The notes under the pieces are model-generated. The model was not told the origin of the DNA. It saw nothing but the letters and a program-made list of their open reading frames with translations, and made no database searches. Of a stretch of 37,444 bases of DNA, positions 29,847 to 37,444 are shown one piece after another. Every line of letters begins with the position of its first letter. The stretch's first letter is position 1. This stretch comes from Thermoguttaceae bacterium. Its GTDB lineage: Bacteria > Planctomycetota > Planctomycetia > Pirellulales > Thermoguttaceae. Made by a program: the position numbers and the translations under genes. The stretch lies in contig JAFSMO010000050.1 of assembly GCA_017447865.1 (NCBI GenBank), positions 1-37,444 of the forward strand, read 5' to 3'.

Positions 29847-30659
29847 ATGATTGATTACGGATTAAAAGATCGAGTGGCCCTCATCACCGGGGCGAACAAT
29901 CCGCAGGGGATCGGCGCGGCAACCGCCCGGGCGTTTGCTCGTGAAGGGGCCAAGGTGGTTTTGGTGTACAAGAAAGTCTTCCGGCCGTTCGACCCGAACA
30001 AGACCGACCGGAACGGGGTGGACCGCTATTACGAGGCCAACGCGGGAAATGCCGACGCCGTCGAGCGTACACTCCGGGAAATGAACGCCGATTTTCTCGT
30101 TCTGGAGAGTGACATTTCCGACGAGGCCGCGGTCCGGGAAATCTTCTCGGCCGTCGTGGAGCGCTTCGGGAGGATCGACATTTTGGTGAATAATGCCGCG
30201 GTCGATGACGAAAACGGTCTGGACACGATCGGGAAAATCACCCAAAAGGTGATCGACGACACGTTCGCGGTCAACGTCCGCGGGAGCCTTTTGATGACCC
30301 GGGAAATGGTCCGTCACCGAGGCGATTACGGCCGGATCATCAACATTTCCACCGACGCCGCCCAGGTTTTCGCGGGCCAGATCACCTACGGGGCGAGCAA
30401 AGCGACCCTGGAAGCCCTGACCCGCAGCATTGCGCTCGAGGTCGGAAAATACGGCATCACCGTGAACTGCGTGGCCCCCGGCCCGACCCAAACCGGGTGG
30501 ATCGACGCGGAGCTGGAAAAGGCCGTCCTCCCGCTGATCCCCATGGGAAAACTCATCCAGCCCGAAGACATCGCCCAGACGATTCTGTTCCTCGCAAGCG
30601 AACAGGCGAAAATGCTCACGGGCCAGGTCATCAAAGTCTCCGGCGGCCACGCGCTTTGA
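29847..30659 (+). CDS. Short-chain dehydrogenase/reductase
   Basis: 270 residues. TGANNPQGIG (14-23) is the nucleotide loop, NNAA (115-118) the structural Asn motif, Ser168 (INIST) with Tyr181-x3-Lys185 (YGASK) the catalytic set, and LTGQVIKVSGGHAL the usual C-terminus. It also has an insertion near 43-65 (VFRPFDPNKTDRNG), seen in FabG-like relatives of the 3-ketoacyl reductase type. Reduces or oxidises a carbonyl/alcohol pair with NAD(P)H. AGGAGG lies 8 nt before the ATG but can be sequestered in a hairpin. Confidence 0.93.
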   Translation: MIDYGLKDRVALITGANNPQGIGAATARAFAREGAKVVLVYKKVFRPFDPNKTDRNGVDRYYEANAGNADAVERTLREMNADFLVLESDISDEAAVREIFSAVVERFGRIDILVNNAAVDDENGLDTIGKITQKVIDDTFAVNVRGSLLMTREMVRHRGDYGRIINISTDAAQVFAGQITYGASKATLEALTRSIALEVGKYGITVNCVAPGPTQTGWIDAELEKAVLPLIPMGKLIQPEDIAQTILFLASEQAKMLTGQVIKVSGGHAL

Positions 30660-30690
30660 CCTCCATTTTGACAGAAGAAAGGACCAAATC

Positions 30691-31149
30691 ATGAAACTCG
30701 AAGCCGCTGATTACCTCCCCAGCCCCGCCACTCCCGAGCTGATCCGGGAACTTCTCGCCGACGACCGCAAGCGCGGGGAGTACATGATCCTCAACCGGGA
30801 CGACGGCAATGACTTCCTCCAGATCGCCGGCGACTGCGCCAAAGACGGTTTCCACATCGAATACCGCGAGGGCGATCAGATGTTTTGCCTCCCCAACGGC
30901 GTTTCCCAGGCCGAGGCGGAAAGCATTTTTCTCGAGTACCTCAGCGGCTCGGACGGCTGGAAAACCCGTTTCCCGTGGGAGCCGTTCTCGCCCGGCTTCA
31001 ATATCTTTTTTCCAGGCGGGAAAACCAGCTTCCCGCGGGAGCCGTTTGAAGTCCCGAAACATACCGGCCGCAGCATTCTGGTCGTCGCCTTGGTGATCGC
31101 TTTCGTGTGCGCTTACCTCGCGATGAAGTTTTACTCTCTCATGCACTGA
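30691..31149 (+). CDS. Hypothetical C-terminally membrane-anchored protein
   Basis: 152 residues. The soluble N-part (1-90) reads LPSPATPELIRELLADDRKRGEYMILNRDDGNDFLQIAGD then FHIEYREGDQMFCLPNG, a compact alpha/beta pattern I do not recognise. Residues 90-122 repeat a FPWEPFSPG / FPREPFEVP theme. One membrane helix at 127-147 (SILVVALVIAFVCAYLAMKFY) is followed by only five residues, so it is tail-anchored with the bulk probably in the cytoplasm. AAAGGA precedes the ATG. It follows the SDR gene by 31 nt. Confidence 0.7.
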   Translation: MKLEAADYLPSPATPELIRELLADDRKRGEYMILNRDDGNDFLQIAGDCAKDGFHIEYREGDQMFCLPNGVSQAEAESIFLEYLSGSDGWKTRFPWEPFSPGFNIFFPGGKTSFPREPFEVPKHTGRSILVVALVIAFVCAYLAMKFYSLMH

Positions 31150-31199
31150 TTTTCCGGTTGGCGCATTTTTTAAAGAATTTTCCCAAGAGGCGCGGCGGA

Positions 31200-31249
31200 T
31201 TGATTTTCTGACTGCAACCATTAACATATCATACGAACCAGCGCTGGTT
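31200..31249 (+). promoter_or_regulatory. Possible promoter with a palindromic operator
   Basis: TTGATT (31200-31205), a 16-nt spacer and TAACAT (31222-31227) are followed at the expected +1 region by AACCAGCGCTGGTT (31236-31249), a perfect 14-bp dyad. A dyad over the start site is a typical repressor position for the SUMF1-like gene at 31347. A short hairpin (AGGGGGCTTGCTCCCT) lies further downstream in the leader. Confidence 0.4.
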
Positions 31250-31346
31250 TGATTCAGACGTTCCAAACGATTTGGTGCCGTAGGGGGCTTGCTCCCTGCG
31301 CACTCCCCGCGGCCAGTCCGCCCAGAGATCCCGAAAGGAAAACGCC

Positions 31347-32495
31347 ATGAAAACCAGCTCCTTCTTCACGATTCTCACGCTCGGCTTCGCCCTGCTTTTT
31401 GCTGCCTCTAACCTCACTTTCGCCCTAGGCCCGGGCAGGCCCCAGCCGCCACAGCCGCCCCGTCACGAGGTCAATCCGGAAGCGAAACTCCACCGTTTCA
31501 GCACGACGATCGAAAAGGAACGTCCGGAGCTTGACGAGGAGACGAAACGTCTGATTTCCGCGTACCGGCGTAACCCGACGCCCCAAAATTACGACGCTCT
31601 GCGTGCCAAAGTCGCCGCAAATTACGACGCCGTGATCGCCCGTAAAGTCGGCAAGCTCGAAGAACTCAAGCGGGAAGCGAGGGACCGCAGCAAAGTCGAA
31701 GAAATGCAGGTGATCGTCGATGAAGTGATCCGCGACCGCGAGGCCCGCATCAACGCCACGATGGCTCGTTTCACGGACGAGCGTTTTGGACCTGGAATGC
31801 ACTACGACACGGCAAGCGGCTACGCTCCGGTCCTTGGCGCTCCGGGACGCAACGTCTGCATCGCGCTGTTCCCGGTCACGGTCGCCGACTACGCCCGCTT
31901 CACCGGCAAAAGGCCTGCGCCGGGCAAGGAAAACCACCCCGTTACGGGCGTTTCCATCGCCGACGCCCAGCGCTACTGCAAGTGGCTCACGGAGCGGGAC
32001 CCCCAGCACATTTACCGCCTCGCGACGGAAAGCGAGTGGGAACTGGCAGCCGGCCACATGCCGAAGGACGCCGATTTTAACTGCGGAGTCGCCCGCACCA
32101 CCACGCCGGTGGACGCCTACGCCCAGACCAAAGGCGCGTGCGGTGGAGCCGACTTCTGGGGCAACTGCTGGGAGTGGACCTCGACCGAACGCCGCAAGGG
32201 CGTCAACGGCGTGAAGGGCGGAGCGTACGATTCCCACCGTACCGCCTGCCGCACCGAGGAGCGTACCGAGGGCCGCAAGGCCAGCGCCGGCTACCCGAAC
32301 GTCACATTCCGGGTCGTGCGTGAGGATCTGAATTCCGCTCCTCCAACCCAGTTCAACGGCGGCCGCAATATGCCCCCGGCCGCAAGGTCCCGCGGTTCTC
32401 AGAGCGGCCCCCAGAATGGCCCCCGGCCCAATGGTCCAGCCGGTCAAGGTAACGCCCCGCGTCCCCAAGGAGCGCATGGAAAACCCAGAAAATGA
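31347..32495 (+). CDS. Secreted SUMF1 (formylglycine-generating-enzyme-like) protein with basic disordered tail
   Basis: 382 residues with a Sec signal (1-26). A helical, charged segment (50-145) precedes a shortened SUMF1 domain: FPVTVADYARFTG, HPVTGVSIADAQRYCKWLT, YRLATESEWELAAG, GNCWEWTS, VKGGAYDS and FRVV are all in order. Active formylglycine enzymes need a Cys pair near the C-terminal part; here I see only TACRTEER, so it is probably a non-catalytic, binding version. The last ~50 residues are rich in Pro, Gly, Asn, Gln and Arg (GPQNGPRPNGPAGQG). The ATG follows AAAGGA. Confidence 0.8.
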   Translation: MKTSSFFTILTLGFALLFAASNLTFALGPGRPQPPQPPRHEVNPEAKLHRFSTTIEKERPELDEETKRLISAYRRNPTPQNYDALRAKVAANYDAVIARKVGKLEELKREARDRSKVEEMQVIVDEVIRDREARINATMARFTDERFGPGMHYDTASGYAPVLGAPGRNVCIALFPVTVADYARFTGKRPAPGKENHPVTGVSIADAQRYCKWLTERDPQHIYRLATESEWELAAGHMPKDADFNCGVARTTTPVDAYAQTKGACGGADFWGNCWEWTSTERRKGVNGVKGGAYDSHRTACRTEERTEGRKASAGYPNVTFRVVREDLNSAPPTQFNGGRNMPPAARSRGSQSGPQNGPRPNGPAGQGNAPRPQGAHGKPRK

Positions 32496-32520
32496 ACGGG
32501 CCTGAAATGAAAAAGGGCTT

Positions 32521-32550
32521 GGCCTGAAGTGGTCAGGCCCCTTTCTTTTG
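32521..32550 (+). terminator. Rho-independent terminator
   Basis: GGCCTGA (32521-32527), loop AGTGG and TCAGGCC (32533-32539) form a 7-bp GC-rich stem followed by CCTTTCTTTT. It lies 26 nt after the SUMF1-like gene stop. Confidence 0.85.
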
Positions 32551-32570
32551 TGTGAATCAAGAAATTTCCA

Positions 32571-32827
32571 ATGTTCCCGAATTATCGTCAAGGACTTTTG
32601 CTTTTTCTGCTGGTGGTAGTGTGTGCCGGTTTATTTTGCGCGTCGACATTGGGCACCGACACAACGGCCAGGTGATCTCTGTGAAGAACATAGAAAATTT
32701 GGCCAACGAGCTGATCCGAAACAATCCCGTGAGTTTCGTGAAACTGCCTAATTTAAGTCATACCGAGGCGGGCCAGAAGATCTACTCCGGCGACTGCTGG
32801 GACTGGGCGTTCGGGCTTGAGGAATGA
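32571..32827 (+). pseudogene. Frameshifted small secreted protein
   Basis: The ATG at 32571 opens MFPNYRQGLLLFLLVVVCAG, then LFCASTLGTDTT, a clean signal peptide, but the frame stops at 32673-32675. The adjacent frame then continues without interruption to 32827 with a protein-like sequence (NGQVISVKNIENLANELIRN, then SFVKLPNLSHTEAGQKIYSG). The join is near 32660-32672. A single-base indel (real or a sequencing error) would restore one ~85-residue exported protein. Reading the second frame alone from a GTG at 32552 gives no signal peptide. Confidence 0.55.
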
Positions 32828-32910
32828 AAATCTGGAGTGAAAAACAACGTTTCCCAAATCTGAAATTGTTCTATTAGATCAAATCTTTTTCTTTTTTTAT
32901 GGGAGATTAC

Positions 32911-32938
32911 TTGACAGATTTTATGAATAAGTTAAAAT
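32911..32938 (+). promoter_or_regulatory. Promoter of the giant surface protein
   Basis: TTGACA (32911-32916), a 16-nt spacer and TAAAAT (32933-32938), in an AT-rich region, about 63 bp before the ATG at 33001. With the terminator at 32521 this isolates the gene as its own unit. Nothing else is recognisable in 32828-33000. Confidence 0.65.
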
Positions 32939-33000
32939 ACCATGATCAGGAAACATGTTATTTAAATTATCAAGATTTTTTCAAAATCAGGGGGATAGCC

Positions 33001-36000
33001 ATGTCGGCTAAATCAAATTTTCATTTTCACAAAAATCACAAATACCAGCCTCAGTATAAGCGTTCACTCCATCTGGAGGCTTTGGAAGAACGGGCATTGT
33101 TGAGTGTCAGTTCCTGGAATACCGATGCCGGGGATATCTTGTATGATGTGTCAGATTCGGCCGATTCTGGCGCTGTGATTTCACCTCAGATTTTATCGAA
33201 CGATTATGATGTTGATCTCTCTGATGCCGTCTCTGCTGGGGTACCGAAGCTTGTTACCAAATATATTACCCCGGAAGGTTACAACGACAACGACTATCAG
33301 AAAATTGTTGCGTTCCTGGATCAAGCCGACTCGAACGGTGTATCGAACGGATCAAAGTGTACTTTCAGGTACGATCCTTTTTATCTGTCGACTTTCTATG
33401 GTATTACCTGGAATTATCATAACGGCGAAAATAGAATAACACAAATTATGCTGCCCGGCGGCATTGATTTGGTTGGGAGTGCCGACTTTTCAGGCATGAC
33501 GTATTTGGACTATCTGAGTTTAACAGGCAGCAATGTGAGGAGCCTGGACGTTTCTAACTGTACTTATTTGAGGGCCCTTTACTGTGGAGGGAATCAGCTG
33601 ATTAATCTAAATCTTACAGGTTGTATTACTTTGAAAAGTCTTTCTTGCGGTGGCAACCTGTTAACAACTTTAGATCTTTCCAGTTGTATTGAATTACAAG
33701 GTCTTGGATGCGCTTCCAATCATTTGACAAGATTAAACGTTGCTAACCATAGGGATCTTGGATATTTAGATTGCAGCAACAATCATATAAAAGAATTTAA
33801 TGCGTCTGGCTGTCCGCTTTTGCATACAGCGGGGGGAAACTTCCTCTTTGAAAATAACCCATTTGAAGTAGTAGACCTTTCCGGCTGTACAAGTCTGGAG
33901 AATTTCACTTTTGTTGGTTCTTCAGATTCACGTACTCCCTTGAAAGAACTGGACGTTTCCGGATGCACAAATCTCCATTATATCATTTGCTGTTATGGGC
34001 AGATGACGTCATTAAATGTTTCCGGCTGCACGTCTATATATCATCTTGACTGTTCCTATAACAAGTTTACCTATTTGGATTTGCGCAATTCAACAATGGA
34101 TTGTTTAACCATTGCCGGCAATCCGCTGTTAACTCATGTTTATTTAACCAAGAATCACTATTACATAGACATTTATCTTGATGAGTATGACAACAATGAC
34201 GTTTATCCTGATGACGATGAATGGACCATTTACGCGCCCAACGAAACCAGAACGGGCGTCAACAGCTACAGTCCAACAGAGCTTCCCTTCTATGCAATAA
34301 ATTCCATCGGAACGCAGACGATCGTTTTTGGATCGCTTTTTACGCCAACACTTGATTTGAATTATACGGATCAGAATACGGTTTCCGTGACAGTTAACGG
34401 CGTGTCGAATGCCTCAGGATATGAACTTCAATACTCAACCAGCTCCAATTTCTCCACCGGGACGGTTACCACGAATGTTTCGGCGGGAACGAGGACTGTC
34501 TCCGGCTTGAAAGCCAACACGAAGTACTATTTCCGCGTGAAGGCTCTCGGCTCCGGAAATTACAGCGATTCGATTTACAGCACGGTGAAATCCATCACAA
34601 CGTCTAGTACCGGAACCAAGCTGTCAACTCCGTCTCTGAGCCTGGCCGTAACCGGTTCGGATTCGATTTCCGTGACCGTTGGCAGTGTGTCGAACGCCTC
34701 GGGATACAGGCTGCAATACTCAACCAGCTCCAGTTTTTCCACCGGAGTAACCACCCAGATTGTTTCGGCGGGAACGAGGACCATTGAAAACTTGAGCGCC
34801 AGCACGAAGTATTATTTCCGCGTGCAGGCTCTCGGCTCCGGGAATTACAGCAATTCGGACTACTGCACAACAAAATCGGCAACAACAAATGCTGCCTCAG
34901 TTTCTTCCGATGTTTCCCGTTTGAAGTCGTTTCTGGAACAGACGGATTCCAACGGCGTGAAAAACGGTACGAAGATCAACAGTAGTTACAACGCAAATGA
35001 TACCTCAACCTGGACCGGTGTAACGTGGTCAGAAGTCAACGGGGTGAAGCAGGTCACGGGAATTAACTGGGCGGGGAAATCCCTGGAGGGTGGTCTGAAT
35101 TTGTCGGGATGTACCGCGCTGACGTATGTGGATGTCGGTCATGTGTACACGGACAAACTGTACAGCAATTGCCTCACATCTTTGAATTTAACCGGATGTA
35201 CCGCGCTAACGACACTTAACTGTGAGGATAACCTGCTAACTTCACTGGATGTGTCAAAGAATACTGCACTAACGTGGCTTAAGTGTGGTAATAATGATAA
35301 TTCCCATAATAAAATAACCACACTGAATGTGTCACAGAATACGGCATTAACCTATCTGAATTGCATGAACATATCTACGTTGAAATCCCTGGATGTGTCG
35401 AAAAATACTGCGCTAACGACACTGGATGTAAATTTTCTTGAATTATATTCCATAGATGTGTCGAACAATACCAAGTTAATTACGCTTAATTGCAGACGCA
35501 CTAGAATTTCTTCTCTGGATGTATCCAGGAATACCGCACTGGAGAAACTGGATTGCGGATGGAATAATCTGACATCGTTGGATGTGTCGAAAAATACCAA
35601 GCTGAAACGGCTGCATTGCTATTCCAACCAGCTGACCGAATTGGATGTATCTAAGAATACAGAACTGAGTATTCTGTCTTGTTATAAAAACCAGTTGACC
35701 TCGCTGAACTTGTCAAAAAATACAAAGCTGCAGCAGCTGCATTGCTATAATAACCAGTTGACATCCTTGGACATGTCGAAGAATACGCAGTTAAAGGAAT
35801 TGTCATGCTCATACAACCAGTTGACTTCTATAAATTTACTAAATGCTACCCTGTTGGAAAAATTATGGTGTTATGATAATCGGCTTGCGGCAATCAACGT
35901 TTCGAAGAATACAGCACTGACTTTCCTGAATTTAGGTGTAAACCATCTGACCTCGCTGGATGTGTCGAACAATACCGAACTGGTAGATCTGGATTGTTCT

Positions 36001-37444
36001 TCCAACCAGTTGACCTCGCTGGATGTATCGAAGAACTTCGCGCTTGAGGTACTGTGGTGCTGGAATTCAAATTTGAATAATGTTGTATTGCCTTCAGAAC
36101 GGTTAACCGACCTCGATGTCGGTCTATCCTGGCAATCAGGTACTGAATGGACCTATCAGGACGCAATTGGAAATGGACTTGCAATCGATACCTTGTCTTA
36201 CGATAATGTAAAATGTAAGTGCGGCGTTATTGCCACCACCACGGTACTCCCGGTAACCGCAACCAATGAAGCCGGCACACAGACGATTACGTTTACTGGG
36301 AAGGCATCGATAGCGAAACTGACCACCCCGACGCTGAGCGTCAGCGCGACCGGTTCCAATTCGGTTTCCGTTACGGTCGGCAGTGTGACGAACGCCTCGG
36401 GGTACACGCTGCAATACTCAACCAACGCCACTTTCCCCACCACCGGAACGACTACCCTGAACGTTTCGGCAGGAACGAGGGCCATCGGAGGCTTGACCGC
36501 CAACACGACGTACTGCTTCCGGGTGATGGCGGTCGGCAGCGGAAGTTACAGCAACTCCGATTACAGCGAGGCAAAATCCGCCACTACCTTTGCGAACACG
36601 ATCACGGACAACGTTGGCGATTCCCTGTCAACGGCAAAAGAGATCACGTTCACCAATAATACGTTCTCGTTCACGGACAAACTCGGCGAGGGCAATTATG
36701 GTCAGAAAGATGTTGACATTTACAAACTGGTCGTTTCCAGTGCGGATGCTGGCCGGGAATACACGTTTAAAACGTCCCAACCTTCCGGCGGAACAAAAGT
36801 GGATACGTATATTCGCCTGTTTAATGCGTCTGGCACGCAGCTTGCCTGTGACGACGACAGTGGCAATAACGGTTATTCTTCTTTGACCTGGACGCTGTTC
36901 TCTGCGGGAACGTATTATCTCGGCGTAAGTTCCTATGCTAACAGATCTTACAATGCCACCACGGCTGGCAGCGCCTCCAATGGTGACCAGGGGGACTATA
37001 CGCTAACGGTTACCCGGAACGGATTGAAGGTCAAACTTTCCGACCCAACGCTGAGTGTTGTGACGACAGGTACCGACACGGCAGCGGTCACGGTCGGCGG
37101 TGTGGCGAACGCCTCGGGTTATACCCTCCAGTATTCGAAGAACCCGGATTTCTCCAACGCGGCGAACAGGAACGTTCCGGCTGGCACCACGACCATCAAT
37201 AACTTGAGCCCAGACACGATGTATTACTTCCGCGTGATGGCGACAGGAACAGGGGCTTACAGCAATTCCGATTTTAGTTCCATCCGGTCCGCGAAAACGG
37301 ACAAACCTGATGACACTGAAATCACAATCAACGGCAAGAAAGTCACGATCAGCTGGGAAGATGGCAGTCCCATGCCGGACGCGGTGCGGTATCGTGTAGC
37401 AAACGGATCGACGAAGTGGACCACGAAGAAACTGAAGGCGGGCG
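33001..37444 (+). CDS. Giant secreted LRR / Fn3-like / PPC-like surface protein, 3' end outside the window
   Basis: One open frame from the ATG at 33001 (AGGGGGAT 6-13 nt upstream) to the window end: at least 1,481 residues. Residues ~22-36 (SLHLEALEERALLSV) match the LEPR-XLL-type N-terminus of large planctomycete secreted proteins. Order: cap 1 (~90-155), LRR block 1 (~157-384), two Fn3-like modules (~445-533, ~540-630), cap 2 (~634-695), LRR block 2 (~697-1040), Fn3-like (~1109-1195), PPC-like beta domain (~1197-1340) and Fn3-like (~1344-1430). LRR units follow LTSLDVSKNTALxxLxCxxNQ, ~21 residues with a conserved Cys as in the cysteine ladder of internalin J. GC is lower than in the operons upstream. 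Probably an adhesin or cell-surface binding protein. Confidence 0.88.
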   Translation, partial: MSAKSNFHFHKNHKYQPQYKRSLHLEALEERALLSVSSWNTDAGDILYDVSDSADSGAVISPQILSNDYDVDLSDAVSAGVPKLVTKYITPEGYNDNDYQKIVAFLDQADSNGVSNGSKCTFRYDPFYLSTFYGITWNYHNGENRITQIMLPGGIDLVGSADFSGMTYLDYLSLTGSNVRSLDVSNCTYLRALYCGGNQLINLNLTGCITLKSLSCGGNLLTTLDLSSCIELQGLGCASNHLTRLNVANHRDLGYLDCSNNHIKEFNASGCPLLHTAGGNFLFENNPFEVVDLSGCTSLENFTFVGSSDSRTPLKELDVSGCTNLHYIICCYGQMTSLNVSGCTSIYHLDCSYNKFTYLDLRNSTMDCLTIAGNPLLTHVYLTKNHYYIDIYLDEYDNNDVYPDDDEWTIYAPNETRTGVNSYSPTELPFYAINSIGTQTIVFGSLFTPTLDLNYTDQNTVSVTVNGVSNASGYELQYSTSSNFSTGTVTTNVSAGTRTVSGLKANTKYYFRVKALGSGNYSDSIYSTVKSITTSSTGTKLSTPSLSLAVTGSDSISVTVGSVSNASGYRLQYSTSSSFSTGVTTQIVSAGTRTIENLSASTKYYFRVQALGSGNYSNSDYCTTKSATTNAASVSSDVSRLKSFLEQTDSNGVKNGTKINSSYNANDTSTWTGVTWSEVNGVKQVTGINWAGKSLEGGLNLSGCTALTYVDVGHVYTDKLYSNCLTSLNLTGCTALTTLNCEDNLLTSLDVSKNTALTWLKCGNNDNSHNKITTLNVSQNTALTYLNCMNISTLKSLDVSKNTALTTLDVNFLELYSIDVSNNTKLITLNCRRTRISSLDVSRNTALEKLDCGWNNLTSLDVSKNTKLKRLHCYSNQLTELDVSKNTELSILSCYKNQLTSLNLSKNTKLQQLHCYNNQLTSLDMSKNTQLKELSCSYNQLTSINLLNATLLEKLWCYDNRLAAINVSKNTALTFLNLGVNHLTSLDVSNNTELVDLDCSSNQLTSLDVSKNFALEVLWCWNSNLNNVVLPSERLTDLDVGLSWQSGTEWTYQDAIGNGLAIDTLSYDNVKCKCGVIATTTVLPVTATNEAGTQTITFTGKASIAKLTTPTLSVSATGSNSVSVTVGSVTNASGYTLQYSTNATFPTTGTTTLNVSAGTRAIGGLTANTTYCFRVMAVGSGSYSNSDYSEAKSATTFANTITDNVGDSLSTAKEITFTNNTFSFTDKLGEGNYGQKDVDIYKLVVSSADAGREYTFKTSQPSGGTKVDTYIRLFNASGTQLACDDDSGNNGYSSLTWTLFSAGTYYLGVSSYANRSYNATTAGSASNGDQGDYTLTVTRNGLKVKLSDPTLSVVTTGTDTAAVTVGGVANASGYTLQYSKNPDFSNAANRNVPAGTTTINNLSPDTMYYFRVMATGTGAYSNSDFSSIRSAKTDKPDDTEITINGKKVTISWEDGSPMPDAVRYRVANGSTKWTTKKLKAG

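Noticed and set aside
35139..35600. Minus-strand frames opposite the LRR region
   Set aside because: Shadows of the repetitive LRR codons; the plus frame runs through unbroken.

Overview
The window looks like chromosome from a planctomycete, probably an uncultured gut-type or Pirellulales-like lineage. The evidence is a large secreted protein with an N-terminal LEPR-XLL-like motif (ALEERALLS), many Sec, Tat and lipoprotein signals, carbohydrate-active enzymes, a GxxExxY protein embedded in iterated repeats, and SUMF1-type and UGSC-like proteins. Most of the window is GC-rich. Four parts are visibly AT-richer: bases 1 to about 4,900, the GxxExxY/repeat patch (about 6,960-7,910), the DUF4268-like gene (9,094-10,026) and the final LRR gene.

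Layout. (1) 1 to about 4,900 is the right part of an integrated filamentous phage (inovirus): a 5'-cut pIII-like protein, a pVI-like membrane protein, Zot/pI, a lipoprotein secretin/pIV that overlaps zot by 284 nt, a strong promoter, a 56-aa coat-like peptide, a probable OB-fold ssDNA-binding protein, and a truncated reading frame that runs into a broken DUF2726 gene. (2) 5,370-12,505 holds accessory host genes: a membrane protein, flavin reductase, GxxExxY protein, HhH-GPD glycosylase, PPOX protein, DUF4268-like protein, GNAT, ADP-ribosylglycohydrolase and a lipoprotein hydrolase. (3) 12,523-20,623 is a tightly packed plus-strand run: flavodoxin, Nudix, patatin, secreted hydrolase, amidohydrolase, then a translationally coupled trio of a secreted UGSC-like protein and two radical-SAM enzymes. 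An exact parS sequence lies in the last gene of the trio. (4) 20,679-28,564 encodes secreted carbohydrate-related enzymes: two GH99-like paralogues flanking a Tat metallophosphoesterase, a GH95-like enzyme and an aldo/keto reductase. (5) 28,574-32,495 carries a CAT-like acetyltransferase, a small membrane protein, an SDR, a membrane-anchored unknown and a secreted SUMF1-like protein. (6) After a terminator and a frameshifted secreted-protein remnant, 33,001 to the window end is a giant cell-surface protein with cysteine-ladder LRR, Fn3-like and PPC-like domains. It runs off the window.

The most unusual non-coding signal is a family of intergenic elements built from heptamer repeats placed as inverted arms. 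Two of them share a core of about 60 nt but have different heptamers in their arms. The most unusual coding signal is the UGSC-like/rSAM/rSAM operon, whose secreted member ends in five 14-residue repeats. All functional calls come from reading the sequence; no database search was made.
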